Source: Bacteroidales bacterium
GTDB lineage: Bacteria > Bacteroidota > Bacteroidia > Bacteroidales > UBA10428
Assembly (NCBI GenBank): GCA_016926235.1
Contig: JAFGOZ010000408.1
Coordinates: 1 to 34,515 of the forward strand
DNA: 34,515 bases
Direction: 5' to 3'
In this document: in pieces, positions 1-9,003 of the stretch
Layout: every line of letters begins with the position of its first letter
Numbering within the stretch: position 1 is the stretch's first letter
The notes under the pieces: generated by a model
Told to the model about the DNA's origin: nothing
The model's input: only the letters and a program-made list of their open reading frames with translations
The model's database searches: none
Translations under genes and position numbers: made by a program

Positions 1-56
1 AGCTCATGAGGCACGACAAAGAAGTGGCGAATAATCCCAGCTGGATCACTCATTTT

Positions 57-87
57 AAACCGATCTGTTTCTGGTCGGTTTTTTTTA
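57..87 (+). terminator. Rho-independent terminator of a gene left of the window
   Basis: Bases 57-65 pair with 73-81 (nine pairs, one G-U) around a 7-base loop and run into a stretch of T. It would end plus-strand transcription entering from outside the window. What lies upstream is too short to identify: one frame is open from the edge to a stop at 32-34. Confidence 0.7.
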
Positions 88-189
88 ATATAACAACTTC
101 TATGTTTCCATAATAAATTATTTTTCAGCATATTAAGCATATAACTTAAGAGGATGGTATCCTGATTTGGATACTTCATATAGTTCAAT

Positions 190-220
190 AAAAAAAGGGC
201 CATCCCGAAGATGTCCCTTT
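190..220 (-). terminator. Terminator of the SPFH/membrane-protein pair
   Basis: Read on the minus strand, an 11-bp stem with one mismatch closes a TTCG-type loop and is followed by seven T. It starts about 30 bases past the stop of the membrane-protein gene. With the plus-strand terminator at 57-87 it separates two convergent transcription units. Confidence 0.8.
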
Positions 221-251
221 CAAACAATATTGTTCAGCTTTATTTCATCAT

Positions 252-989
252 CTATGATGCATATACTTTCTTGCGTAATTTGATATTATCATGCAAATCA
301 TTTAACAAATTACTGATTGTTTGTATTTGTCCTTCTTCCGGCTCATCCTTAATTTTCTCTGTTTCACTCTTCAGATGATCAAGAATTGATTTTATGGTAT
401 TGTCATAACTTAAAGCATCTGCAGAATTATTTGGTGAAATATAACGAAAATCATCTTTAATATTTTGAAATTGCTTCTTGATTTCGTTACATGCTGCTGG
501 CAACTTTACTACTTTAAGTGATAATGCTTCAAAAATTCGTTTTATATCATCAACTCCACCCCTGGTAGCTTCTTGTTGTTGTTCAACGGAATGTGCTGTT
601 TTAACAGTCAGAAAAGCTATTACTGAAGCTGATAACAATAAAAACAAGTCAATAAGCTGAGCTGATACAAGAAATTTATATTTCATATCAGCAAATGTAG
701 ATAACAAAATAAGGATTGATACAATGCTGTATATAAATACAATAGAACCAAAGGTAAGTAGAGCCGGTAAAGCTTTAGCATGGTGTTTTGCTTGATTAAG
801 TAAAATATTGAACACAACTGTATTCAATATTACCAGCCAAAGAATAACCCCAAAGTTAAACCAGTTGGTAGGATTTCTCCGCTCGAGAGGCACAATAAAG
901 AAAAACAGAAATACTACAAGAGCGGCACCCAATATTACGAGTGACCAAAGAAGTATACGTGATACCATTTTCGCTTTTTTCACGTCCAT
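252..989 (-). CDS. Four-helix membrane protein with cytosolic helical tail, unknown function
   Basis: Unrecognised 245-residue protein. Seen: a short charged N-terminus, then four hydrophobic segments in the first 135 or so residues (the first contains the run LLWSLVILGAALVVFLFFF). After these comes a hydrophilic, probably helical C-terminal half rich in Lys, Glu and Asn that could form a coiled coil. The ATG at 989 is chosen. The frame stays open upstream to 1097, but that part runs antisense through the proline codons of the neighbouring gene and would give an implausible poly-His leader. It starts 22 bases after the stop of the SPFH-GYF_2 gene and shares its terminator, so the two are likely co-transcribed. 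Inference: it may be the membrane anchor or partner of the soluble SPFH protein. A sensor or transporter role has no support. Confidence 0.8.
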   Translation of the reverse strand: MDVKKAKMVSRILLWSLVILGAALVVFLFFFIVPLERRNPTNWFNFGVILWLVILNTVVFNILLNQAKHHAKALPALLTFGSIVFIYSIVSILILLSTFADMKYKFLVSAQLIDLFLLLSASVIAFLTVKTAHSVEQQQEATRGGVDDIKRIFEALSLKVVKLPAACNEIKKQFQNIKDDFRYISPNNSADALSYDNTIKSILDHLKSETEKIKDEPEEGQIQTISNLLNDLHDNIKLRKKVYAS

Positions 990-1011
990 ATGTATAATTT
1001 TTAAAGTTATT

Positions 1012-2184
1012 CTATTCTGTTGTTGGAGGGGGTGTTGGAGGAGGTGTTTCATTAGTTGGTGGTGGTGGTGGTGGTGGTGCCTGGAAGAATTGAGCAAGTT
1101 CAGGCAATGTGTTAGCTGCTGCCCACTGGGCCATACCTTGTTTCCACACCATGGTATCTGGCTTTAAGTTCCCCTGTTGAACTTGTTGTATCAAACCATT
1201 CTGATCAAACGGCCCATATTGTTGTCCTCCAACGGCAATAAAAATAGCCAAAGCTCCGGGCATTGGAGGTGGCACTGCCTGTCCGCCTTGTTGCTGTCCG
1301 CCTTGCACGCTGGGATTTACCATGTTACCCATCATGTTACCCATCATTCCTCCCATACCAAATCCCATACCTACACCCATACCAGCTCCCATCATATTTC
1401 CAGCCATTCCGCCTTCGTTACTGGCAGCTTTATCCATCATGTCAAATGAGCGTTCAGTTTTATAATCGAAGCCCAGGGTTTCCATTTCAAACTTCTTGGC
1501 CAGAACTTCTTTAAGCTTTATTACTGCAGGATCATCTTCAGGAACATTAATAGAAGTAACCGTAAAATTAATGATCTTAACACCAAAATCAGCAAATTCC
1601 TTTCCTATAGCTTCCTGCAAAAATTCTGAGATTTCATTAAGTTGAGTAGCAATTTCAAGGATATTGATTTTTTCCAGTGTAATTTTCTCAGCAATGGCAT
1701 CACCAACATTCTTTAAGAGAATACCCTTAAAATAGTTGGATAATGTTTCCCTGTCAAATTGTGGCATGGTTCCAACAAGTTTCACAAGAAATTTCTCCGC
1801 ATCATCAATTTGTAAACCAAATTGTCCAAATCCCCTAACGGGAACCATTATTTTAAATTCCGGATCGCGAAGCTGTATTGGAGTGGGTGTTCCCCATTTC
1901 ACATCCAGAGCAATAGCTTTATTCACAAACCAAACCTCCGCGGTAAAAGGATTTTTCCCACCAAACGGTAATCCAAACAATCCTCGTATAATTGGAATGT
2001 TTTCCGTTTTTAGTGTATGTTTTCCCGGCCCAAATTTCCCTGCCATCTGGCCTTTGGAAAACAACACTGCTTCCTGCGATTCATTTACTACCAACTGAGT
2101 AGCTGTACTTAAGTTATTATGCGGGAACTTCCATGCATACAAATTAGGATCCGCATCCCATTTTACAAAATCAATAATAGCCAT
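1012..2184 (-). CDS. SPFH-domain protein with C-terminal GYF_2 domain (YdjI-like)
   Basis: 390 residues. Residues 1 to about 235 resemble the soluble SPFH (stomatin/flotillin-related) family that includes Bacillus YdjI, with the typical start MAIIDFVKWD. There is no N-terminal membrane helix, unlike classical flotillins. Residues about 258-288 are a low-complexity Gly/Met linker (repeats such as GMGVGMGFGMGG). Residues about 313-366 form a GYF_2-like domain, with YGPFD and a conserved-looking MVWKQGMAQW. A Pro/Thr-rich tail (370-390) closes the protein. Known: SPFH proteins form membrane-associated rings, and YdjI works in a membrane-stress complex. GYF domains bind proline-rich peptides, so the protein's own proline tail could be a ligand. 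First gene of a pair with the four-helix membrane protein. The family call is solid; the cellular role is inferred. Confidence 0.85.
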   Translation of the reverse strand: MAIIDFVKWDADPNLYAWKFPHNNLSTATQLVVNESQEAVLFSKGQMAGKFGPGKHTLKTENIPIIRGLFGLPFGGKNPFTAEVWFVNKAIALDVKWGTPTPIQLRDPEFKIMVPVRGFGQFGLQIDDAEKFLVKLVGTMPQFDRETLSNYFKGILLKNVGDAIAEKITLEKINILEIATQLNEISEFLQEAIGKEFADFGVKIINFTVTSINVPEDDPAVIKLKEVLAKKFEMETLGFDYKTERSFDMMDKAASNEGGMAGNMMGAGMGVGMGFGMGGMMGNMMGNMVNPSVQGGQQQGGQAVPPPMPGALAIFIAVGGQQYGPFDQNGLIQQVQQGNLKPDTMVWKQGMAQWAAANTLPELAQFFQAPPPPPPPTNETPPPTPPPTTE

Positions 2185-2289
2185 TTTCTTATATTTTTTG
2201 TTACTTAATTCACTTTGTTATTAAAATTACATAAAATTGTTTTATTAACCAATTATTCATCCACAAATCAAAAAAGATCAGGAGTAATC

Positions 2290-2706
2290 CTAAAATGTTA
2301 AATCTCTGTCATTTTCAAGAAGTATATCTTCCGGGAAAAAATACTTACCGTTCATAACTGCATCAATTGCCTTCTCCAACTCATCTACCACATGATTTTT
2401 AAATATGCATCCTTTAAATCCTGCTCCTATCAATTCAGACAAGTAGGCTTTGTCCTGATACATTGTAACAGCAATAAACTTTATTTTAGGATATTTCCAA
2501 AGAATACGTTTAGTCGCCTCAATACCATTAAGATAAGGCATTTCTATATCCATAAGGACGAGCTCGGGTACTTTTTCCTTAATTAATTCGAGAGCTTCTT
2601 TTCCATCATTGGCAACAGCAACTATTTCAATCTCCTCGTGATTTGTCAAAAGAAATATTAATCCATCTAAAAAAGTCTGATTATCATCCACCAGCATTAT
2701 TTTCAT
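2290..2706 (-). CDS. Receiver-only response regulator
   Basis: 138 residues, a single REC domain. The acidic pair is D7-D8, the phospho-acceptor is D53 in LMDIEMP, T81 follows beta-4, and the conserved Lys is K103. That Lys is followed by Asn instead of the usual Pro. The sequence resembles NarL/FixJ-type receivers, but the HTH output domain is absent; only about 20 residues follow the domain. Its start lies 7 bases after the stop of the histidine kinase gene, so the two form an operon and are very likely cognate. Without a DNA-binding domain it may pass phosphate on, feed back on the kinase, or bind a protein target. No frameshifted HTH is visible downstream, where the next gene ends within about 100 bases. 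Confidence 0.92.
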   Translation of the reverse strand: MKIMLVDDNQTFLDGLIFLLTNHEEIEIVAVANDGKEALELIKEKVPELVLMDIEMPYLNGIEATKRILWKYPKIKFIAVTMYQDKAYLSELIGAGFKGCIFKNHVVDELEKAIDAVMNGKYFFPEDILLENDRDLTF

Positions 2707-2713
2707 GGTAATA

Positions 2714-5236
2714 TTATTTTAATTTATTCACTTTTACATTCTTGTGTATTTTACTGCTCATCTCAATATTTACCCTCATTCCTTCCCCTATCTTACTAGT
2801 AATTGCAATATTTCCGTTTAATGATGCAACCCGGTTACGGATACTAAACAATCCCATACCTTTAGAATTTCTGTTTATTTTTTCAATATTAAAGCCAATT
2901 CCATCATCTCTATATTTAATTTCAATGATATCCTTATTAAGGGATATATGTATAGTAATTTTTTTTGCTTTTGAATGTTTCATGCTATTGTTAACTAACT
3001 CCACTATTATTCTGTAAATAGTAATTTCCAGAGTTGGATCAATTCTCTCTTTTATGTTATTATTTAGCTTTATCTTTATAGTATTTAAATGCATAAACTT
3101 GTCCAAAAAAGCCCTGATGGCCTCATCCAAACCAAAATTCTGAAGTATATGAGGACTAATGCTGTTTGAAATTTCCTTAATACTCCTAATGGCTTCATCA
3201 ATCGTCCGCTCCATATTAGTTAATGCAAATTCCCTTCTCTCATCTGAGGTTTCTTCTGTAAGCGAATTGAGATAAATGCCCATAGCAGATAATAATGGAC
3301 CCAGTCCATCATGAAGGTCTTTAGCAAACCGACTTCTTTCTCTTTCTTCTGTCCGAATTATTGCCTGCATTACTTTTTGCTGAATGGATTTACGTTCTGT
3401 CAAATCCCGGATAAGTGTAAGTATAGCCTTTTTCCCTTCAAATTCAATTAATAAACTATTGATCTCAACCGGTAAAGTTTTACTATTCTCGACTATCAAT
3501 TCCAACTCAAATGGCGGTAACGATTTGCCTTCTTTTAGTAAGAGTAATCTGCTTACTATTCCCGGTTTGTATGCCGGCGGAATAAAATCATATATTCTTT
3601 TCCCTATTATAACCTCTTCCTTGGTATTAAGACGGGTCAATATTTCACTATTTGCAGATAGTATGTAATTATTAAAATCACTTACAAGAATACCATCTTT
3701 ACTGGAGTTAAAGATATTTCTAAACTTCTCTTCACTTTTAATTATTCTTTCTTCAGCAATTTTCCTCTGGGTTATATCCCTTATAACCGTAAGCCGTATT
3801 TTTTGCTTACCAAACATTATATCATCACCTCTTACTTCCAAGTAAATAATAGAACCATCCTTTTTTACACCTCTGTGTTCATAGGGTTTTGTATAGTTCT
3901 TTCTTCTGTTCTGCTGAACTATCTCCAAATCATGAGAATATATAAGATCTTCAAATTTTAATTGCCGAAACTCCTCAAGTGAATAGCCAAAGATCTCTAA
4001 CAGACGCTTATTTACATCAATTACTTTACCTTTATAAGTTAACGCAATGCCTTCGAATGTTGCCTCAGCCAGCCTTTTGTATCTCTCCTCACTTTCTTTA
4101 AGTGCCTTTTCGGTTCTTTTCTGATCTGTAATATCAATACCAAATGATATAGTGCCAACAATTTCTTTTCCTGAAGTCAATTCACAATTGCTCCAGGATA
4201 TATATAATTCTTTCCCATTTTTTGTTAATATAGGATTTTCAAATTTAACAGGTAATCCTCTGTTCGTCAAACGATTAAACTCATCCCATACATAAGGATA
4301 TTTACTCCTTGGTACCAAAACTTCAAACCAGCTTTTACCTAATAAATCCTCTTTATTATATCCTGTAATTATCTCAGCATATGGGTTAAAAATTTGAATC
4401 TTACCATTAATATCCAAAGCCACAATTATAACATTGGCTGTATCAATCAAATTATCATTGAACAGCCTTGCTTCTTCCAAAGCTTTTTCTGCCAGTTTAC
4501 GGGAAGTAATATCATGTGCTGTACCTTGTATGCCCAATTTTTTTCCATCAGCATCTTTATAATATTTTGCGTTAAAACTTAAATAAACCGGATTTCCATC
4601 TTTTCTGGTATGCATTGTTTCATATCCGGATATACTACCCTTGGTAGAAAGCAATGAATTAAACAATTTCTTATCCATATCCACTTCCTCAGCAGGCAGA
4701 AAATCCGTAAATGGTCTTCCCAGCATTTCGGTTATTGAATATCCATAGATATGTTCACAAGCTTTATTTAAATATACGAACCTCCCTTCATTATCACACT
4801 TCCAAATTAAGTCCTGTGCAGTTTCAACAATATCCGAATACATTGCCTCCGCCTCCCGTGCTTTCTTTTCTGCACTTTTTCTATGAGTTACATCACTAAA
4901 ATAAACAAAAACCCTGCTGCCTTCCTGTGAAATACTAACTTCAATGTTTATTTCTGCTTTATCACGGGTCAATACGGTTATAATTTTAGGTAAAAATGCC
5001 TGATCCCTGTTTTGCAATGATTCAATATCTTTCTGCCACATAGCAAAATATTCCTCTCTGTCTTTTTCCAAAAAAACCTTTTCACCCCATTCAATGATTG
5101 TTTTAAAATCTTTCAGAGAATAACCAAACATACTTATAAAAGCATCATTGATATATTCAATACTCCCATCCAAACGGCATATACCAATTGCAAGAGGAGC
5201 ATTTTTAAGACCCCAAATATTTAATTTATTCTCCAT
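2714..5236 (-). CDS. Cytoplasmic multi-PAS sensor histidine kinase (HisKA_3 type)
   Basis: 840 residues with no membrane segment or signal peptide, so a cytosolic sensor. Five PAS/PAC modules follow one another at about residues 8-120, 130-248, 257-375, 383-495 and 503-617. Most end in the typical D-I/V/L-T-x-R/Q-K linker, for example DITQRK. The dimerisation and phosphotransfer segment is HisKA_3, with H642 in DLHDGLGPLLSAMG. The HATPase domain has N749/N750, DDGIGF (777-782) and GMGLFSIRNR. This architecture is typical of NarL-family kinases. The partner is the receiver-only regulator 7 bases downstream. Whether any PAS domain binds haem, flavin or another ligand cannot be read from the sequence. 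The bacteriohemerythrin gene nearby (6856) hints at oxygen or redox but is on the other strand. Confidence 0.93.
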   Translation of the reverse strand: MENKLNIWGLKNAPLAIGICRLDGSIEYINDAFISMFGYSLKDFKTIIEWGEKVFLEKDREEYFAMWQKDIESLQNRDQAFLPKIITVLTRDKAEINIEVSISQEGSRVFVYFSDVTHRKSAEKKAREAEAMYSDIVETAQDLIWKCDNEGRFVYLNKACEHIYGYSITEMLGRPFTDFLPAEEVDMDKKLFNSLLSTKGSISGYETMHTRKDGNPVYLSFNAKYYKDADGKKLGIQGTAHDITSRKLAEKALEEARLFNDNLIDTANVIIVALDINGKIQIFNPYAEIITGYNKEDLLGKSWFEVLVPRSKYPYVWDEFNRLTNRGLPVKFENPILTKNGKELYISWSNCELTSGKEIVGTISFGIDITDQKRTEKALKESEERYKRLAEATFEGIALTYKGKVIDVNKRLLEIFGYSLEEFRQLKFEDLIYSHDLEIVQQNRRKNYTKPYEHRGVKKDGSIIYLEVRGDDIMFGKQKIRLTVIRDITQRKIAEERIIKSEEKFRNIFNSSKDGILVSDFNNYILSANSEILTRLNTKEEVIIGKRIYDFIPPAYKPGIVSRLLLLKEGKSLPPFELELIVENSKTLPVEINSLLIEFEGKKAILTLIRDLTERKSIQQKVMQAIIRTEERERSRFAKDLHDGLGPLLSAMGIYLNSLTEETSDERREFALTNMERTIDEAIRSIKEISNSISPHILQNFGLDEAIRAFLDKFMHLNTIKIKLNNNIKERIDPTLEITIYRIIVELVNNSMKHSKAKKITIHISLNKDIIEIKYRDDGIGFNIEKINRNSKGMGLFSIRNRVASLNGNIAITSKIGEGMRVNIEMSSKIHKNVKVNKLK

Positions 5237-5452
5237 TAAAAATCCATATGATTTTGTGATAAAACATTAATAAATTAGGAATTTTTAAGCATAATTCAAA
5301 GTAAAAAGGATATAATCTTCTTGCTTGAACTATATAAACTCATATCTATTAAGTGAAAAGATTAATGCTATTTTAAGCTACGAACAATACATTTATTACT
5401 ATTATAACCCGGAATTTTAGTATCTTTCACGATTTAAAAACCATATAAACAG

Positions 5453-6772
5453 ATGAGACCTTTTAACGTAGCAATTTTAGGATGTGGCACCGTAGGTGGC
5501 GGTGTAGCCCGTATTATGAGCGATATGAAGGATGTGCTGTCCGATCGTGCATCATGTGAAATAAATCTTAAAAAAATCGTTGAACTCGACCCTAAAACAG
5601 CAACAGAAAGATTTAATCTTCCTTTCGATCTGTTTTGTGGTGGAGGCAAAAAATTAACACCCGAAGAAGCTACAATATATACAAATGATATCCTTGCCTC
5701 CGATGATATTGACCTTGTGGTTGAGACCATTGGCGGAAGCAGTGATTTTGTTTATAATCTGGTAATAAATATATGTAAAAACAAAAAGCACCTGGTAACG
5801 GCAAATAAAGCCCTGCTTGCTGAACGTGGAAAATCCATTTTTGAATGTGCCACCGAGAATGGAGTTACTGTAGGATACGAAGCAGCTGTATGTGGAGCAA
5901 TCCCTATTATAAAAGCTATGAAAGAAAGTTTTAGCGGAGATAAAGTACTTTCAGTCTCAGGCATATTGAATGGTACCAGCAACTATATACTGACCATGAT
6001 GCAAAATGAAGGACTTTCATTTATCGATGCTTTAAAAATGGCACAGGAAAATGGATATGCAGAAGCAGATCCAACTCTTGATATTTCCGGAGGAGATGCC
6101 GGTCATAAACTTGCTATTCTCATTCAACTGGCATTTGGTATTGACGTTTCGATGGATCAATTACCCATTAAAGGAATACAACAAATAGATAAGGAAGATA
6201 TTGAATTTGCTGAAGAGATAGATGCAAAGATAAAGCTGATTTGCTTTGCAAAAAAAATCGATTCAAAAATATACGCCACAGTATGCCCGATGATGGTCAA
6301 AAAAGCAAACTTTCTTTCCGGAGTAAATGGAGCTACCAATGCGGTAAGGGTAACCAATAAATACGGTGGCAGGCATATTTTTGTTGGTGCAGGAGCAGGT
6401 TCTCTTGAAACAGCTAGTTCTATAGTATCCGATATTGTATTCACAGCCAAGCACCCTTCACAGATTAAAGCCGAAACCTATGAGTCGGATTTGAGCTTTA
6501 TAGATGCCAAGTTTTTTGAATTTCCATATATCATTACTTTCGAGACCCAGGATGTACCAGGTGTTACTGGCCTTGTCACCACTTCCATCGGAAATCAGAA
6601 TATAAACATTGATACGGTAAGCCATAACCGTCATAAAACAGATAAAGCTGTTTTCTCTATTGCAACAATGCCTTGTACATTAAACCAGATTATGGCAGCA
6701 ATTAAGGAGATTCGAAAAAACAAGCCCGATCTGTTAATCAATGAACCAAAAGTAATACCTATACTATATTAA
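5453..6772 (+). CDS. hom: Homoserine dehydrogenase, monofunctional with ACT domain
   Basis: 439 residues, the size of stand-alone homoserine dehydrogenases. It reduces aspartate semialdehyde to homoserine in threonine and methionine synthesis. Seen: the nucleotide-binding GCGTVG at 10-15; TANKALLAE with K119; NGTSNYIL at 173-180; and AEADPTLDISGGDAGHKLA with E204, catalytic D215 and K219. A C-terminal ACT domain lies at about 354-430 (FETQDVPGVTGLV...INIDTVSHN), the usual site for feedback by threonine. It is not fused to aspartokinase and has no thr-operon neighbours here. Starts at the ATG at 5453, with a weak TATCTTTC box about 25 bases upstream. It diverges from the histidine kinase gene. 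Confidence 0.96.
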   Translation: MRPFNVAILGCGTVGGGVARIMSDMKDVLSDRASCEINLKKIVELDPKTATERFNLPFDLFCGGGKKLTPEEATIYTNDILASDDIDLVVETIGGSSDFVYNLVINICKNKKHLVTANKALLAERGKSIFECATENGVTVGYEAAVCGAIPIIKAMKESFSGDKVLSVSGILNGTSNYILTMMQNEGLSFIDALKMAQENGYAEADPTLDISGGDAGHKLAILIQLAFGIDVSMDQLPIKGIQQIDKEDIEFAEEIDAKIKLICFAKKIDSKIYATVCPMMVKKANFLSGVNGATNAVRVTNKYGGRHIFVGAGAGSLETASSIVSDIVFTAKHPSQIKAETYESDLSFIDAKFFEFPYIITFETQDVPGVTGLVTTSIGNQNINIDTVSHNRHKTDKAVFSIATMPCTLNQIMAAIKEIRKNKPDLLINEPKVIPILY

Positions 6773-6855
6773 TTGCTCTTAGGCTATTTTATTTTTTTTT
6801 ATTTCTATAAATTTTAGTAAATTTTGGTGAAATCCATTTACTAAAATCTTAGCCT

Positions 6856-7269
6856 ATGGAAACAACATTTTTTGAATGGTCGGATAAATTCAGTGTCGGC
6901 ATACAAGAGATTGACGACCAACACAAGAAGCTAATAAGTATAATAAATCACCTTTACACTGCTTTTCTCAGAAACTCACTTTGTGAAGAAATAGAGGATA
7001 TTATGCAAAAATTACTTGATTATGCTGATTATCACTTTACAACCGAAGAAAACTACTTTGAAGAATTCAACTACGAACATAAAAACATTCATATAGAAGC
7101 TCACAATAAGTTTATTGAAAGAATAAAGGATATCAAAGAAGATGTTGAGGACACAAATATTAAAATATCCAGCTCCTTAATGAATTTTCTGAGAACCTGG
7201 CTGACCAGTCATATTCAGGTTGAGGATCAGAAATATGCATTTTGTTTTAAAAGCCATGGGTTGAAGTAG
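6856..7269 (+). CDS. Bacteriohemerythrin
   Basis: 137 residues, a single hemerythrin domain that binds O2 at a non-haem di-iron centre. All seven expected ligands are present with correct spacing: H23 in DDQHKKL, H60 and E64 (HxxxE), H79 and H83 (HxxxH), and H119 and D124 (HxxxxD). The N-terminal FFEWSDKFSVGIQEIDDQH is the standard opening. No output domain is attached, so it is a soluble cytosolic protein for oxygen storage, delivery or sensing. It follows hom by 83 bases and may be read from its own or the same transcript. No terminator is evident between them. Confidence 0.95.
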   Translation: METTFFEWSDKFSVGIQEIDDQHKKLISIINHLYTAFLRNSLCEEIEDIMQKLLDYADYHFTTEENYFEEFNYEHKNIHIEAHNKFIERIKDIKEDVEDTNIKISSSLMNFLRTWLTSHIQVEDQKYAFCFKSHGLK

Positions 7270-7888
7270 TGTCTGGAGCTTCTTTAAACGTTTACAGGTA
7301 TTTTTGGAATATTAGCTATGATTAAGGCCTGTATTGGGTTGTTGGATTGATGGATTTATGGAATAATGGATTGATGGAATATTGGAATAATAGTATTATG
7401 AATTATTATTAACTGGGGATGTTCGGAAGTTATGTTCGATCAGTAAATATTGGTTAAATAGTGTCTTATTCCTGAAAAAATACCCCGAATTTTGAATAAA
7501 ATGGTCATTTTTGGGGCAAAATCCCCTGCCTTCTAAAAATTTACGTTAAGAAAATCCATGTAGTGAAGCGTTAAAAAACCATAGCTGTTTGAGGACGTTA
7601 GACACGAGGTACGAGTGGCTATAAGGACGAGTTCTTTGGTTTTAGCGGAATGGAATGGATTTTTAGGAAATTTTTAGGCGGCGGCGGCATTTTTTGGTCA
7701 CTTTTTTTTGCTGATGAAAAAAAGTGACTACCACCTAATATTCAAATTTTGGCTTACTCCCGAAAATGCCTAACTGAAACAATCAATTATCCAATTATCC
7801 ATTTAATTTATCCATTTATCCATTTTCCCAACGGTAGGATTGACTTAAAAAATTACCCTGACCAAAATTTGTTCCTCAAATCTCCTCC
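7270..7888. repeat. Gene-free stretch with a probable dispersed intergenic repeat
   Basis: No convincing ORF. About 7340-7410 has degenerate TGGATTGATGGAATAATGG-like short repeats. From about 7470 to 7740 the sequence is structured: a stretch with CCCCGAATTTTGAATAAAAT, then GGCGGCGGCGGCATTTTTTGG leading into the hairpin at 7697-7728. I recall very similar text downstream of unrelated genes in other Bacteroidota, so it is probably one copy of a dispersed element, but no second copy lies in this window. About 7770-7830 holds further ATTATCCATT-like short repeats. Confidence 0.45.
7697..7728. terminator. Perfect 12-bp hairpin with A/T tracts, possible bidirectional terminator
   Basis: GTCACTTTTTTT (7697-7708) pairs perfectly with AAAAAAAGTGAC (7717-7728) around an 8-base loop. 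It lies between the convergent hemerythrin and hisI/HisG-like units. The stem is mostly A-T, so it could also be only the end of the dispersed repeat. Confidence 0.4.
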
Positions 7889-8935
7889 CTATAAATCCAA
7901 AGCATCCAAACTGGGTATAGAAGAAGAAATGGGAAGTGTATCTATGTTTTTAGCTCCTCTTTTAGCTAATTCGTAGCGAATTTTAGCCAATGGCAGATCT
8001 TTATTACTGATATCCACCTGGATGTTGAAAACAGTAAAATCTTTCCCCTGTGTCTTAGTTGGCTCATCTGCGAAGAGGTTATTTTTGGATAAAAAGCTCT
8101 CTACTTCTCCTTCCATTGTATTAGGAACATTGAAGATTATTAGTACTTTATCTTCTGCATTTATTGATCCATAGAGATTTATTAAAAACATCTTTAATAA
8201 GTCCAGCTTATTCTCATCTTTCTTTATCTCAGGGTTTATCCAAATTGATGTTTGTGACTCCATAACAGTATCAATGATACGTAATCCGTAATTCTTAATT
8301 GCACTTCCGGTCTGGGTTATCTCAACTCCTATTTCAGCTCCTTTATTCTTAACTTTGGCTTCTGTTTTTCCCCATGTTTCATATACCAGTATCCCTGATT
8401 CAATGCGTGATGGTGTTTTATATTTTTGTACCGAAAATTTCTCAAATTTGGACAGCAATCCAATGTTATTAAGTTTTTCCCGCAGCCATTCCAGAGCAAG
8501 GTATGGCATTTCTGAAACTACGGTAATTAGTTTTTCACGAGAAGCGACATCTTTAATAAAAGCATCAACATTCGGAAATGCATTATCGTCACAAATTCCT
8601 ACAATCTTCACATAGCCCCTGTTTAAACCCAGAACTCGTTCTAATCTGATATCAGTGTTATACTCATGTTTCAATTCCAACATCCGTTCCTTTATCCAGT
8701 CATCGCCTGCAATGGCTACATCAAGCTCACTCAGGCCAAGCTGTGAGCTAAACTCCTGTGGCCTGCCATCCCAGCCGAACATAAAATTGGCGGTAGTAAA
8801 TTTGCTGGGTCCACCAGACTCATAACCCGAGGTTTTAAATCCTGCACTTTCTAATAATGAAATCAGGTTACCTCCTCTGTTTGGATTTGCAAGCGAACCT
8901 GCCGGCATTCCTATTTTAAGAACTTCAGATGACAT
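7889..8935 (-). CDS. HisG-like ATP phosphoribosyltransferase, divergent
   Basis: 348 residues from the ATG at 8935; a longer reading to 8965 needs a TTG start. HisG features seen: LKIGMPAGSL at the N-terminus, ELDVAIAGDDWIKE (about 70-83, like the HisG VDLGIVGxD segment), and the PRPP-loop region ITQTGSAIKNYGLRIIDTVM (207-225). A C-terminal regulatory-like domain with alternating beta strands lies at about 262-335. Known: HisG joins ATP and PRPP in the first step of histidine synthesis. Odd: it is longer than the usual long-form HisG of about 290 residues. The usual Arg-Ala-x-Asp-Ile-Pro region appears replaced by FGWDGRPQEFSSQLG. It sits downstream of hisI in a two-gene unit, not in a full his operon. 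It may be an alternative HisG or a related phosphoribosyltransferase. Confidence 0.8.
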   Translation of the reverse strand: MSSEVLKIGMPAGSLANPNRGGNLISLLESAGFKTSGYESGGPSKFTTANFMFGWDGRPQEFSSQLGLSELDVAIAGDDWIKERMLELKHEYNTDIRLERVLGLNRGYVKIVGICDDNAFPNVDAFIKDVASREKLITVVSEMPYLALEWLREKLNNIGLLSKFEKFSVQKYKTPSRIESGILVYETWGKTEAKVKNKGAEIGVEITQTGSAIKNYGLRIIDTVMESQTSIWINPEIKKDENKLDLLKMFLINLYGSINAEDKVLIIFNVPNTMEGEVESFLSKNNLFADEPTKTQGKDFTVFNIQVDISNKDLPLAKIRYELAKRGAKNIDTLPISSSIPSLDALDL

Positions 8936-9003
8936 ATATTGTTTTTTAAAGCTATTAGATCCCAATAGATATCGGGATGACTTTTAGCTATTTATAATTT
9001 AAT

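Noticed and set aside
20..50. 3' remnant of a tRNA (text ending CCCAGCTGGATCACT resembles the tail of the tRNA at 20677-20749)
   Set aside because: The putative T stem does not pair (GTGGC against CCCAG) and the loop lacks TTCRA. The 5' part is outside the window.
990..1097. N-terminal extension of the membrane protein with a seven-His run
   Set aside because: It runs antisense-in-frame-shift through the CCA/CCN proline codons of the SPFH-GYF_2 gene. The ATG at 989 sits just beyond that gene's stop and gives a normal membrane-protein start.
8936..8965. Ten-residue N-terminal extension of the HisG-like protein
   Set aside because: It would need a TTG start; the ATG at 8935 places the family-like LKIGMPAGSL near the N-terminus as expected.
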